Shown one piece after another: positions 1 to 9,346 of a stretch of DNA of 64,000 nt; within the stretch, counting starts at the first letter, position 1; every line of letters begins with the position of its first letter. Under the pieces are notes generated by a model. It saw nothing but the letters and a program-made list of their open reading frames with translations, was not told the origin of the DNA and made no database searches. The stretch covers positions 1-64,000 of the forward strand of contig JAKLIF010000004.1 of NCBI GenBank assembly GCA_022709755.1, given 5' to 3'. The position numbers and the translations under genes are program-made. This DNA is from Elusimicrobiota bacterium (GTDB lineage Bacteria; Elusimicrobiota; Elusimicrobia; FEN-1173; JAKLIF01).

Positions 1-220
1 GTTTTTCGTGGGCGGCGTCCCAGGGGATGGGTTGGGTGACGACCTTGACCCCGGGGTTCTCCTGCTCGAACCGTTGGGCCATCACGGCGATCTTTTTCCC
101 CTCTTCCCCCATGGCCCAGACGATCAATTCTTCAGGGGATTGGGAAAAAGCGGCCGCCGGCCTCAATAAGCCGCAAAAGGCCACGTTCAGAAGAAGCGAA
201 ACGTATCTGATTTTAGGCAT
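1..220 (-). CDS. Sugar ABC transporter substrate-binding protein, N-terminal fragment
   Basis: The minus strand from the ATG at 220 stays open to the window edge and gives 73 residues. They comprise a signal peptide (positively charged start, hydrophobic stretch, likely cleavage near AAAFS) followed by EELIVWAMGEEGKK and FEQENPGVKVVTQPIPW. That is the usual opening of family 1 extracellular solute-binding proteins (MalE/UgpB-like), which bring sugars to an ABC importer. The C-terminal part and any permease genes lie outside the window. It follows the glycan-degradation genes in the same orientation but is separated from them by 233 bp, with an AT-rich stretch and a small dyad, so it probably has its own promoter. 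Family call is from sequence; the ligand is unknown, though a beta-glucan oligosaccharide would fit the neighbourhood. Confidence 0.75.
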   Translation of the reverse strand, partial: MPKIRYVSLLLNVAFCGLLRPAAAFSQSPEELIVWAMGEEGKKIAVMAQRFEQENPGVKVVTQPIPWDAAHEK

Positions 221-453
221 TGATTTGTGACGGATAAACTGAGGTTTATTTTATAATAAATTTCGGTCTATGGGAGAAAAGGTTTACGAATACAAAACCG
301 ATCCGACTGGCGCCCAATCGACCAAAGATCCTTCTCCTGTCCATCGGACGGCGACAAGAGTTGTCCTACAGGTATTTCACAAACCGACAATATTCATCGG
401 CGCCAAAAACAACAAAGTTCCCCGCGCACAGCCACCCGGCGAATCAAAAACAA
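221..453 (-). promoter_or_regulatory. Leader and probable promoter of the binding-protein gene, with a small dyad
   Basis: This 233-bp gap between the barrel gene and the binding-protein gene holds no credible gene. On the minus strand it has an AT-rich stretch around 245-262 that can serve as a -10 region. Next to it is an inverted repeat, ATAAAC-TGAG-GTTTAT (234-249), placed about 14 bases upstream of the ATG, where an operator would block transcription or translation. No convincing -35 element or Shine-Dalgarno sequence is visible. Confidence 0.3.
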
Positions 454-3027
454 CTAGAACGACAGTTCGAAGGAGACGCGGACGTAGTTGTCGTCGAACG
501 GATATCCCTGGGGCTCATAGGCGGGATTGTCGAAGTTGGATATCTTCTGCTCGACCACAAATCGGGCGTTGGTGCTGATGTAATAGTCCAAGTGCGACTG
601 AAAACTGTTGGCCACCTGGTTCGTGTTGGACGACGGGATCCACCGCCGCTCCTGCCGGGGCCTGATCCAGAACGCCATGCGCGGCGACAGTTGTGTCCGG
701 ATGTAGATCTCGTTGGCGATCATCTTCTCGTCCTTGGTGGTCACCAAGCTCGAGCGGTTGCTCGTGAACGTATACAGGTCCCGCTTGTGTTCCTGGTTGA
801 ACGCCATATCCATCCCCTTATACCCGTAATAGCCGAGCCCCCACAGCATCCGGTGACGGTAGAAAGCCCTGTTGGAATTGCGGTGCAAGGTGTCGTATTC
901 GGAGGAAGCCACCCATCCCTTGTGGTGCTGGGTGATCAGGAAATTGTGCCCGTATTGGTCGGACTCCGTCTCGTCGAAATTGACCGGGCTCTGACGGTAA
1001 TGGGGTTTGAACTGGGTCCCCACGTCGCGGTAAAGGTAAGAGAGCGTCAACCCGTTCCACGGGAACCCGACGGTCTGGATGCGTCCGCGCCACATGCGGC
1101 CCGTCAGGTCCAGACTGGGATTCTTGGTCACGGTGAACGCCGGCTGGAACGCGTTCGTGTAATCGGCCTCGGCGGATTGGCGATATTCATTCACCCCATA
1201 GGCCCCCCACAGCGACAACACGTCGCCGAAAAGTTTCCGTTCCGCTTCCAGGGTATAGACGGCATCCTGGGCGACGCGGCGGAGTTCGAAGATGTTCGTC
1301 GACTGGCCGGTCAGGGTGCCGCCCGACACGGTGCCCATGTTGTTCAACCGCGCGTTCTGTTCCCAATACACGGCGATCCCGGTGACTTTGGTGTGGGGCC
1401 AAAGCCCCTTCACGCGGGTGCCGGCCGTGAACGAGTTATAGACATGCTTCAGAACGAAAGCGTGGTAGTTGATACGGTCCACGTCCCCCTCGACGGACGC
1501 GCCCTTATAACCGAACACGGGGGCGAACGTGTAGAGCGAATAGTCCACGAAGAGGTTCCCCACCGTGAGGTTGGTGAGATAGGGAGACAGGTTGTTGGCC
1601 ATGATCTGCATGCTGGGCATCTCGACGTTGGCGAACTGGTTGGTATTGGCCGCCACCGAGGACCCCTGATAGGCCGAGGCGTCGCCGAATTCCTGGGACG
1701 CGGACCCGAACTCCACCCGGGCGCTGTATTGTTTCAGTTTCGCGTTGGCGATGAGTTTGGCGTAATGGTTGATGCGGCTCTTCTCTTCGGGCGTGAAGAA
1801 ATATTCCGTATACGCCACCATGCTGAAATCCACGTTGCCGATGGCGGCCACGGCCTGCCTCAAGGTCGGCACCGCGTCCGGCGGGGCCGCGCGCACCGCG
1901 GGCAAGCGCTCCCCCACCACGTAGAGTTGGTCGACCCAGATCTTTCCGGAGGAAGTCTTGGCCCCGGCGGATTGCTGGGACGTGGGACTCAGGATCAATA
2001 TCTCATAGGACTGGATATCGTCGAGATTCAGCTCGCCGTTCACCTTGGTGGAATCCAACAGTTGAAAATTGACCAGCGGCATGCTCATCAACCGCCACTT
2101 GGTGGACATGAGGACGTCGGCATCGTCCAATTCCCATACCTCGCCGCTGGATTCCAGGATGCGGAGGCGGACCGTGTTCCCGGAACCATCCCCCTTCACC
2201 CACATCTTGACCTCCTGCGCGCCGGTCCAATCCAGTTTCTCGGCCACGACCCGATGCGCCGACACCCAGGATCCCCACGGACGCGTGGTGGAGAACTGAT
2301 ATTCCAACTCCATGGCATAATCGCCGTCATACACCATGCGGGACGACGCCAGCTTGAGGGTCGATTCGTCCCCTTGGAATATGCGATATACATCGGCCGG
2401 CGACGTCCGCTCGAAACCGTCCACCAGGATCTTGTTGACCAACGTCTGGGACGATCCGGGAGCCATGTTCCCGCTCGACGAGGAAGCCCCTTCGAACGAG
2501 AGGTTGTCGATGTACACCATCCCGAATCCCTTGTCCCCGGTGAAACCGAAATTGATGTTATCGAGCGAGGAAAGATTGAGGCCGGCGAAGTCGGACAACG
2601 GGATGAGGATCTGCTGCCACTGAGAGGACACATCGGCGAACTTGGCGACGGGGAACTTCTTCTCCTGTCCGGCCGTGTCCCGAAGACCCACCTCGAAGTT
2701 CTCCCCGCCCTTGTTCCCCTTCAGCGAGAAGGAGAGATACCGGTATTGGCTGACGTTCATCCCCTTGAGGGGCACGCCCCAGCCGCCCCAGCCACCGGCC
2801 ACGATCTCGTATTTGACTCCCAGATGATGGCCGTTCACGTCGTCGCTGTAGCCCGAGTTGGCGTTGAGGAGGCTCCCTTTCTCGTCTTTGAAAGCGAAGG
2901 TGTCCGGAGACAGCTGGTCGAAATCGGCGATCTTCTGCCTATCGGCCGAGGATGCGAATCCGGCGCAGGACAGAAGGAGGATCCCGGCGATTAAAAAATG
3001 GTTCCGATGTTTGATCATGGCAATCAT
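454..3027 (-). CDS. Outer-membrane beta-barrel protein with two N-terminal carbohydrate-binding-like modules
   Basis: 857 residues. A hydrophobic N-terminus ending LLLSCAGFASSA is either an SPI signal peptide or, less likely, a lipoprotein signal at the Cys. Residues about 30-180 and 198-375 are two beta-sandwich modules of the CIA30/CBM11-like type: an opening DF/DGFE motif, a central FSLKG or MWVKG strand, WQQILIPLSDF, and a closing YIDNLSFEG or WVDQLYV. From about 390 the sequence is a chain of alternating aromatic strands ending in the C-terminal Phe (RVSFELSF), typical of a BamA-inserted barrel. It is the last gene of the minus-strand glycan cluster, 12 bp after the GH144-type enzyme. 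Such a fusion could hold a glycan at an outer-membrane pore; that is inference. GGGAG lies 2 nt before the first ATG, so the ATG at 3018 is an alternative start. Confidence 0.7.
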   Translation of the reverse strand: MIAMIKHRNHFLIAGILLLSCAGFASSADRQKIADFDQLSPDTFAFKDEKGSLLNANSGYSDDVNGHHLGVKYEIVAGGWGGWGVPLKGMNVSQYRYLSFSLKGNKGGENFEVGLRDTAGQEKKFPVAKFADVSSQWQQILIPLSDFAGLNLSSLDNINFGFTGDKGFGMVYIDNLSFEGASSSSGNMAPGSSQTLVNKILVDGFERTSPADVYRIFQGDESTLKLASSRMVYDGDYAMELEYQFSTTRPWGSWVSAHRVVAEKLDWTGAQEVKMWVKGDGSGNTVRLRILESSGEVWELDDADVLMSTKWRLMSMPLVNFQLLDSTKVNGELNLDDIQSYEILILSPTSQQSAGAKTSSGKIWVDQLYVVGERLPAVRAAPPDAVPTLRQAVAAIGNVDFSMVAYTEYFFTPEEKSRINHYAKLIANAKLKQYSARVEFGSASQEFGDASAYQGSSVAANTNQFANVEMPSMQIMANNLSPYLTNLTVGNLFVDYSLYTFAPVFGYKGASVEGDVDRINYHAFVLKHVYNSFTAGTRVKGLWPHTKVTGIAVYWEQNARLNNMGTVSGGTLTGQSTNIFELRRVAQDAVYTLEAERKLFGDVLSLWGAYGVNEYRQSAEADYTNAFQPAFTVTKNPSLDLTGRMWRGRIQTVGFPWNGLTLSYLYRDVGTQFKPHYRQSPVNFDETESDQYGHNFLITQHHKGWVASSEYDTLHRNSNRAFYRHRMLWGLGYYGYKGMDMAFNQEHKRDLYTFTSNRSSLVTTKDEKMIANEIYIRTQLSPRMAFWIRPRQERRWIPSSNTNQVANSFQSHLDYYISTNARFVVEQKISNFDNPAYEPQGYPFDDNYVRVSFELSF

Positions 3028-3039
3028 GGCTCCCGTTCC

Positions 3040-5223
3040 CTATTTGGACTTGGTCCGATACGTCTGGATGGACTTGATCTGAAACGAACCGGTCGATCCG
3101 GCCGGACCGGCCAAAGCGATCATCAGCTTGGCTACCTTGGACAGATCGAGCGCGTTGTTTCCGCCCCACAGATATCTCAGGCGGTTCACGTCGATCTTCG
3201 CCTGGGACCAATCCTCCCGGGGGGCGATCTCCTTCGAATATCCGAAGACGGAACCGTCCTGGTCCTCCATCTTCACTTCCATCCGCATCGGGACACCCGA
3301 TAACCGATAATGGAACGCCAATCTTTTCAAAGAATCCCAGGAACCCGGCTTCACGCGGACCATTTCCAGCCATTCCCCTCGACGGAGATTGAACTGGAGC
3401 TCGAGGACGTCCCCCGTTTTTTCCTTGATCAGGTTGATCTTGCCGGAAGCATCCTGATGGGCGTTCACGTCCCAGGGACCGGCGATCCCCACAGTGACCT
3501 CATCCCATCTTTGATGGACGTCATCCCACGTGAGCGCCGGCAGCGAGGGCAACGGCCCCCGCCGAACCGTCGAATCTTCCGCCGACACGCGGATGGTCAT
3601 GTCGTCTTCCGAAATCATCCGGCCATGGCTGTCCACCAACGCCACCTGCACGACATAAAGCCCGTCGCCGGTCAGAGAGAACGACAGTGCCGGGGGCGGA
3701 GTCTTCAGCGGCCACGAGACCTTGATCTTCCCTTCCTTCACGTAGCGGCCGGTCGAATCCTCCATGACGCGCCACCACAACAGACCGGTCCCGGCGGAAG
3801 GGACATCCTGCTCGAAATGGACGGGGATGATGACCGTCGATCCCGGAGAGAACTCCCGCACGGCCTTGATTGAGTTGATGCACACCTGAGCCCCCTCGGC
3901 CTTGAAAGAACGGATCTCCCGCCAGAACGAATCGTCGTCTGTCCGCGCGTCCCGATAGTCCGGGATGAGCCGCCGGGCGTTCTGCACGAGGGGGTCCAGC
4001 GCCGCGTATTTCCAGATGACGCCGTCCGTCAGCGCATTCACGAGACTCAAAAAAAGCATGCTCTGGTCCAATACCAGGTAGGTGCGCGTCACCTGGTTGC
4101 TCGACAGGTCGATGGAATCGCGGAATCCGAGATGTCTGGACTTACCGTCGACGATCATCGGCGCGCGAACCCCCAGCCCCTCGAGGGTTCTCAGGTTGGC
4201 AACGCTCTCCTTCGGAAAGAACGCCAAAGGGAGCGCGGACGCATGCGGTGTCACGACACGGTCCTTGATGGCCTGCCAACCGAGATAGCCGTCGTTGGGC
4301 GTGTCCGAAGCGGACCACCCCCAAACGGGGGACCCGATGACTTTGGCGTGATGGATCTGGGCGTAGGCGAATCGCGCCGCCGACGTGCCCATGAGGGTGG
4401 CCCGGTCGTCGACGAAAATACCGGAGATGAACTGCATGAAGAGACCGCCCCCCTGCCAACCGGGCACCAGATAATCCAAACCATACCGGGTCTCCATGTC
4501 CCGAGAGAGCGTGTCCCAATGGGCCGGTTCCGCCTGACCTTTCCCGATCGCGATGAAACTGGCCAGCCGGGAATCGCTCCCCAAAAGAGTCAACTTCCAT
4601 TCCTTGTTCATGACGCCCGTGGCCATGTTGTAACCGCCGTAGAGGACCTTCGTCGACGGCTCGTAGAATTTCCCCCAATCCATGGCGTCCAGATACCGGC
4701 CGATGCGGGCCGACATCTCCGGGAAAGCCCCCTTGATCACCAACAGCCCCCCCGCCAGGTTCCCTGAATCCAAGACGGAGATCCACGCATCGTCCCGGCT
4801 GGGCTCGAACGTCTCGATGTTGTTCCAGCTCTGGCAGAAACCGTTCCAATGTTTGAATTTCTCGAGGCCGTCCATGAGCTTGCCGGCGCGAGAGAGCGCG
4901 TCTTCCCTCGTGATGAAACGCATCTCCATGGCCCCCGCCAAAGAGGCCGCGTAAACGCCGATATTGCTGACGGACGTGTTCTGGGCCTCACGGTTATTGT
5001 TGTCATAAGGAAGGCCTGTCGCCGGATGGGACAGGGAATCAATACATTCCCAGGTGTCCCGGGCGAGCTGGATGAGGTATTTCCTGTCCTCGTCGCCGAG
5101 TTCCCTCATCGACGGATAGATCGACCCCGGCTCGATCCCGGCGGACATCAGAGCGTTGGGGCCAGAAAACATCATCATGCCGAACAATCCTCCCGCAATA
5201 AGACGGTGTGCTGCAATCCTCAA
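3040..5223 (-). CDS. Secreted glucoamylase-like glycoside hydrolase (PF10091/GH144-type) with C-terminal binding module
   Basis: 727 residues. The start is TTG, chosen because GGAGG lies 4 nt upstream and a signal peptide follows. Residues about 40-430 match the PF10091 'glucoamylase-like' family, which contains GH144 endo-beta-1,2-glucanases and the central domain of cyclic beta-1,2-glucan synthase. Visible landmarks are HPATGLPYDN, TSVSNIGVYAASL, FKHWNGFCQSW, VLDSGNLAGGLL, SPVWGWSASD, VVTPHASALPL and LGFRDSIDL. An Ig-like segment follows (about 465-560), then a carbohydrate-binding-like sandwich (about 570-727). The enzyme probably cleaves a beta-glucan in the periplasm or at the surface. 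It lies between the CBM9-like protein and the barrel in one transcription unit. The family assignment is strong; beta-1,2 specificity is inferred from family and from the GH94 neighbour. Confidence 0.75.
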   Translation of the reverse strand: MRIAAHRLIAGGLFGMMMFSGPNALMSAGIEPGSIYPSMRELGDEDRKYLIQLARDTWECIDSLSHPATGLPYDNNNREAQNTSVSNIGVYAASLAGAMEMRFITREDALSRAGKLMDGLEKFKHWNGFCQSWNNIETFEPSRDDAWISVLDSGNLAGGLLVIKGAFPEMSARIGRYLDAMDWGKFYEPSTKVLYGGYNMATGVMNKEWKLTLLGSDSRLASFIAIGKGQAEPAHWDTLSRDMETRYGLDYLVPGWQGGGLFMQFISGIFVDDRATLMGTSAARFAYAQIHHAKVIGSPVWGWSASDTPNDGYLGWQAIKDRVVTPHASALPLAFFPKESVANLRTLEGLGVRAPMIVDGKSRHLGFRDSIDLSSNQVTRTYLVLDQSMLFLSLVNALTDGVIWKYAALDPLVQNARRLIPDYRDARTDDDSFWREIRSFKAEGAQVCINSIKAVREFSPGSTVIIPVHFEQDVPSAGTGLLWWRVMEDSTGRYVKEGKIKVSWPLKTPPPALSFSLTGDGLYVVQVALVDSHGRMISEDDMTIRVSAEDSTVRRGPLPSLPALTWDDVHQRWDEVTVGIAGPWDVNAHQDASGKINLIKEKTGDVLELQFNLRRGEWLEMVRVKPGSWDSLKRLAFHYRLSGVPMRMEVKMEDQDGSVFGYSKEIAPREDWSQAKIDVNRLRYLWGGNNALDLSKVAKLMIALAGPAGSTGSFQIKSIQTYRTKSK

Positions 5224-5247
5224 AGTGCCTCCGCGTATCGTGATGCG

Positions 5248-6525
5248 TTACTTCAAAACGATCTGCCCCAACTCGATCCGGGGGCCTTTCGACGGCTTGA
5301 AACTCCAATTCAGTTTCGCTTCCTCCGTATCGTCGGACTTATCCCGGTCGTGGACCGCCAGCGAAAACCCCATCTTCATCCCGACGGAAGGCGACACGCC
5401 CAGGAAACCCCAGGAGATGGCCATCTCGGTCTTATACCCCTTGGAGTGCCACATCGTTTGACTGGCCGTCTCCGAGGGATCGGGCTCCTTGTTTTGGAAC
5501 CACGCATAGCGCGCGGACTCGCCCGACGACGAGACCGGGGCGAACCCGAGCTGGTAGTTCCGCGGATTCCCCCACTCGAACCCCTGGTTCTGAGCATCCA
5601 GGTAAAGCTCGATGCAATCGTCCTTCCAGATATCGGGACCGGCCTGTTCGTTCACCATCTCGTTGTCCTTCACGTCCACGGCCACATAGAGGAAACGCTC
5701 GTCCCAGGAGACGGCATACTGCACACCGAAATCGTTGCGGCCGGAGACCTGCCCTTTTTCAAGATAGTCCGGATCCGACGAGAGATTGACGAACGAAGAT
5801 CCCGGCCATTCGGCCAAGAGCCCGTCGATCGCGGGCGACTCCTTCGCCCGGACCGCCGGATAGAGTTTCCGCTGTTCCCTCAGGTCCTCGTCCGGTTTGA
5901 CGCTGAAATAGAAGTCGTCGAGGTAGATCGTGCCGACCTTGCGCGTGACCGCCGTCGGGATGAAAACGATCGTGAACTCCGTGACGGCCTCCCACCGGTC
6001 CAATTCCTTGAACGACGCGAGCGGGATGGAGAACTGCTGCCATTCCTCCGTGATCCCGTCGAGGAGCACGCTCGCCGAGGTCTTGCCGTCCTTGAGCTCT
6101 ATGCGGAACGACCGTGTATACCCTCGGGACGCATCGCCTTTCGCCCAGAGGACGAGATATTTGTAGGGGCGGAGATCCACGGGTGTCTTGAACAAAGAAT
6201 AATATCCGTTATAGACCTCGTCCCGGACGACCTCCGGACTGGCCAGCGAGCGGTTCGTGGGGATATAGACGTTCTCGCGGTCGCTCTGGATATCATAGTC
6301 CAGACGGAGCCCGGCGCCGGAATCCCCCCGCCTGACGACCGGATCGAAACTCACCGTGCAACTGATGGTCTTATCGCTCTCGTCTCCCCAGGCGCTGGCC
6401 CCCCCGCCGAGTTCGTTCTGCGGGATCCCCTTATCGAATGTGTCAACGATCAACGTCTTCGCGTCCGCGGACCGGACCTGGATCAGGAACAGGGAGAGGA
6501 GCAGCGCGGCGTGACGCGTTCTCAC
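5248..6525 (-). CDS. Secreted protein with CBM11-like and CBM9-like (DOMON-type) domains
   Basis: 425 residues, GTG start, signal peptide ending near RSADA. Residues about 24-210 form one carbohydrate-binding-like sandwich (LIVDTFDKG at the start, YLVLWAKGD in the middle, WQQFSIPLASF, then IYLDDFYFSV). Residues about 225-425 fit the CBM9-like fold used by secreted xylanase-type proteins: SPAIDGLLAEWPG, then AVSWDERFLYVAVDVKDNE, then DDCIELYLDAQN, and a final GFSLAVHDRD. No catalytic domain is visible. It begins 2 bp after the upstream PorV-like gene and is followed by the GH144-type enzyme 24 bp on, so it is co-transcribed with both. A glycan-binding accessory role is likely; the ligand is not evident from sequence. 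Confidence 0.7.
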   Translation of the reverse strand: MRTRHAALLLSLFLIQVRSADAKTLIVDTFDKGIPQNELGGGASAWGDESDKTISCTVSFDPVVRRGDSGAGLRLDYDIQSDRENVYIPTNRSLASPEVVRDEVYNGYYSLFKTPVDLRPYKYLVLWAKGDASRGYTRSFRIELKDGKTSASVLLDGITEEWQQFSIPLASFKELDRWEAVTEFTIVFIPTAVTRKVGTIYLDDFYFSVKPDEDLREQRKLYPAVRAKESPAIDGLLAEWPGSSFVNLSSDPDYLEKGQVSGRNDFGVQYAVSWDERFLYVAVDVKDNEMVNEQAGPDIWKDDCIELYLDAQNQGFEWGNPRNYQLGFAPVSSSGESARYAWFQNKEPDPSETASQTMWHSKGYKTEMAISWGFLGVSPSVGMKMGFSLAVHDRDKSDDTEEAKLNWSFKPSKGPRIELGQIVLK

Positions 6526-6527
6526 GA

Positions 6528-7406
6528 TCAGAATTGATACGACAGGGACAACGTCTGCGTGTCGCCCAGTTCGTCGTCATTCTCCCAGGCGTAATCGAAA
6601 TTGAATCGGGCGAAACGGAACCCGCCTCCCATGGAGAAGCGCCACTGCCGGTCGGTCTCCAGCCGGCGAACCCCCGCGCGAAGGGCCAGTCTTTTCTTCA
6701 TCAGGAGGTGTTGCATCCCGGCCGCATAGGCCTGTTTTTCGCGCTGCCGCCACGTCTCTTCGACGGTGAATTGACTGGCCGATCCGAGCCGCACGCCGAC
6801 GCCCAGATGATAACTCCGGGGCAACACGTCCTCCGCCGACGTGTCCCATCGGATCTTCGGCTGGAGCAGGTTCCGGTAGGTGAAACCCAGCCGGAACCGG
6901 TTGCTTGAATTGCGATACAGGAGCCCGGCGTCGCCGCCGAACCCCGCGCCGCGGCTGTCGGCGTTGATGGAATGATATTTCAAGTTGCCGCCGGCGAAGA
7001 TGTTCCTCCACAGCGGACATCCGTAGGCGAAAAGATAGGTGTTCTCGGCATAATGCAGGAAGTTGGCTTCCCCGGTGGTCTCCATCCGAAGGTAATGGAA
7101 CGCGGCGGCGCCGGACCCGAGCCCCGGATGGGAATAGCCGATGACGGAATATCTCAGGAGACCGAGCCCGTAGAGGTCTTCCGTGCTGGAAGTGATCTGG
7201 GGACGCCGCATCATCGCCAGTCCCGCCGGGTTCCAATAGGCGGCGGAGCCGTCCTCCACGCAGGCGGTATAGGCGCCCCCCATGGCCTTGGCGGCGGCCC
7301 CGTATCCCAACGGATCGAAACTCTCCGCGCGCAACGCGCCGGGGACGGCCAACATCAAAGAGGTCAGTATCCCGAAATACCTGATGGACACGTCCCGCCG
7401 GCTCAT
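6528..7406 (-). CDS. PorV/PorQ-like outer-membrane protein, second copy in transcription order
   Basis: 292 residues with a signal peptide (cleavage near ALRAES). The N-terminal motif SFDPLGYGAAAKAMGGAYTA followed by DGSAAYWNPAGLA is the hallmark of the PorV/PorQ (UPF0164) group. A beta-strand series follows and ends in LSLSYQF with a C-terminal aromatic. In Bacteroidota, PorV shuttles proteins carrying a type IX C-terminal domain to the surface; many non-Bacteroidota genomes have related barrels of unknown role. Its ATG overlaps the stop of the upstream 642-residue protein by 4 nt (ATGA), and that upstream protein carries a sorting-like C-terminus. A client/receiver relationship is suggestive but unproven, because no other type IX components are in the window. 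Confidence 0.65.
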   Translation of the reverse strand: MSRRDVSIRYFGILTSLMLAVPGALRAESFDPLGYGAAAKAMGGAYTACVEDGSAAYWNPAGLAMMRRPQITSSTEDLYGLGLLRYSVIGYSHPGLGSGAAAFHYLRMETTGEANFLHYAENTYLFAYGCPLWRNIFAGGNLKYHSINADSRGAGFGGDAGLLYRNSSNRFRLGFTYRNLLQPKIRWDTSAEDVLPRSYHLGVGVRLGSASQFTVEETWRQREKQAYAAGMQHLLMKKRLALRAGVRRLETDRQWRFSMGGGFRFARFNFDYAWENDDELGDTQTLSLSYQF

Positions 7407-9331
7407 CGGACCACCCCGATGAGTTCCTTGAACATGTCACGCTCTCCTCCGGCCCCTTCCGCCTCCAGGCGGAAGAAACACAGACCGTTACCGATCCAGT
7501 CACCGTTCTCCTCAATACCGTCCCATTCGATCACGTGTTCTCCAGCGAGTTGTTCCCCCTTGTCGAAGACCCGCACGACCTGGCCGTGCAAGTTATAGAT
7601 CTTCAAGACCACCCGGGCTGTGCGGCCCAGGGTGTAGACGAACTTCGCGGTGTCTTTGATCCCGTCCCCGTTGGGAGAGAAGGGATTGTCCGGCGTGGAG
7701 ACGTTCACGATGACGCTTCCCAGATTCAACTTCTGGAACGCCACGGGACTGCCGCTCTCCAGATCGTCCAGGACGAACGTGCCCGACCCGCCGCTCCCCT
7801 TGGCGATGGCGAAACTGACCTTGGAGATCCTCTTCAGGTCCAACGTGCTGGATGTTCCCGCCGTGAAGAAAGCGAATTCGTTCATGGGGATGGCGGCCTG
7901 GATCCACGCGTTGTTCGTGTCGGTGACATCGGCCATCACCCGCCGATAGACGGTCCCGTTGGCATCTTCGACCTTGACTTCCAGGTCGTTGACAGCGCCG
8001 TCCCCCTTATATTTGAAGCGGAACTCCTGGTCCGTATAAAAGTTCGGGCGCAGCTCCCGTTCGACGATGGCCCACAGCCCGTTGGTATGGGGGAACGAAT
8101 AGGTCATATAGATCACGCGGTTCTCATCCGGCGAGCCGGAAGGGCCGCCGTCCTTGCCCAACCGATGGGAGAACGTCGCGCTGGAAGCGGCATAGCTGGT
8201 CCAACCGGTCTGGGCGAGGTCCTTGGAGAAATCGTCCAACACCATCACCGTCTCCGCCGTCGAGGAAGGCCCTTCGATCGCGATGTCGTCGAAATAGAGA
8301 GTGCCCGCGCCGAACGTCGTCACGACGAACTTGATCTTGCTCAGTGATTTCAGGTTCACCCCCGCGAAGTCGGACAACGGGATGGAATACTTCTGGAACG
8401 AGGTCGTGATGTTTCCGTAAGAAGAGACGTTCTTGGACACCAGGGCGGCACCGTTGTTATACCAGAGTTCGACGACCAGGGGCTCGAAACCGACGGTCCC
8501 TTTCACCCAGAAGACCAGTTTTTCGTTGCCGGTGGGGGCCACCATCCCGCCCAACGGCTCTTCGAAACCCGAATATTTGCCGGATCCCGCCACGACCGAA
8601 TAGACCATCTCCAGCCCATAGGCCCCCGCCACGGTCTGAGTGGTGACATAGGCCAGACTCCCGGAACTGCCCGTTCCCTCGTCGAACCGGGCCACGGTCA
8701 ATCCGCGGGAGTTAACGAGCGTGCCCCTCTCGGCGCTGTCGATGACGGCCCGCCAGGCGTCGGCCCGGATCAATCTCACGTTGTCGATGGAGACGGTCCC
8801 GGAACCGGCCTGTCCGTTATCGGTCACGACCCCGAACGCCATCTTGGACACCGCGTCGATTCCGAACGAAGCGTCTCCTTCGGTGAACGTCGTGAAGGAA
8901 GAGAGAGGGATGAGTTCCCTGTGCCAGGCCCCGTCGTTGTTCACCAAGAACTTGAAATCCAGTTTATCGCATTTGCTCGTGTCGGTGCTGTCCGAATCGG
9001 TGAACTTCGTCTCGATCGAGTTGACGACCCCGGTGGCCTTATAGTCGATCTGCAGCGTGTTGGCATTGTTCTTCAGGAAATTCAGCGTCGAATAGTTCTT
9101 TTCGATCTGCACGTAATTCCCCCCCAGCAGACCATAGGTCAGCTGGAGTCCGTTCCCGGTGACCCCGCTGACGGCCTGGGTGGACAGTGTGGCGGACTGG
9201 TCTTTCTGGAGCGTCTGGCCGGCACCGGCCTGTTCGTAATCGTCAAGGACCTGAGCCCGAATTCCCGACGCTGAGACGCCGCACAGGGCGATGCCGGACA
9301 ATAGGACAAGCGAACACGTTGATCTTTTCAC
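7403..9331 (-). CDS. Secreted protein with three carbohydrate-binding-like modules and a FlgD/type IX-like C-terminus
   Basis: 642 residues. The start is GTG at 9331, supported by AGGAGG 11 nt upstream and a signal peptide ending GIRAQ. Three consecutive sandwich modules occupy about 28-190, 205-360 and 365-540. Each opens with an acidic/aromatic motif (LDDYEQ, ARFDEG, LDDFSK), has a central strand such as LVFWVKG or FRFKYKGD, and closes with VSIDNVRL, YFDDIAIEG or FVLDDLESG. Residues about 555-642 are a FlgD Ig-like/CHU_C-type domain: DNPFSPNGDGIKDTAKF, then VVLKIYNLHGQVVR, then IEWDGIEENGDW. Such domains act as sorting signals in type IX secretion and as spacers elsewhere. The gene overlaps a PorV-like gene downstream. 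No enzyme domain is visible; it looks like a surface glycan-binding scaffold. Confidence 0.7.
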   Translation of the reverse strand: MKRSTCSLVLLSGIALCGVSASGIRAQVLDDYEQAGAGQTLQKDQSATLSTQAVSGVTGNGLQLTYGLLGGNYVQIEKNYSTLNFLKNNANTLQIDYKATGVVNSIETKFTDSDSTDTSKCDKLDFKFLVNNDGAWHRELIPLSSFTTFTEGDASFGIDAVSKMAFGVVTDNGQAGSGTVSIDNVRLIRADAWRAVIDSAERGTLVNSRGLTVARFDEGTGSSGSLAYVTTQTVAGAYGLEMVYSVVAGSGKYSGFEEPLGGMVAPTGNEKLVFWVKGTVGFEPLVVELWYNNGAALVSKNVSSYGNITTSFQKYSIPLSDFAGVNLKSLSKIKFVVTTFGAGTLYFDDIAIEGPSSTAETVMVLDDFSKDLAQTGWTSYAASSATFSHRLGKDGGPSGSPDENRVIYMTYSFPHTNGLWAIVERELRPNFYTDQEFRFKYKGDGAVNDLEVKVEDANGTVYRRVMADVTDTNNAWIQAAIPMNEFAFFTAGTSSTLDLKRISKVSFAIAKGSGGSGTFVLDDLESGSPVAFQKLNLGSVIVNVSTPDNPFSPNGDGIKDTAKFVYTLGRTARVVLKIYNLHGQVVRVFDKGEQLAGEHVIEWDGIEENGDWIGNGLCFFRLEAEGAGGERDMFKELIGVVR

Positions 9332-9346
9332 TGGAAGTTATTCCTC

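Noticed and set aside
361-2994. 877-codon plus-strand frame opposite the barrel gene
   Set aside because: It mirrors the codon structure of the minus-strand gene, is rich in Arg, His and Gly typical of antisense frames in GC-rich DNA, and has no domain pattern. Similar long antisense frames at 4849-6537, 14838-17183, 17430-19640, 17275-19158 and 33081-35291 were rejected for the same reason.
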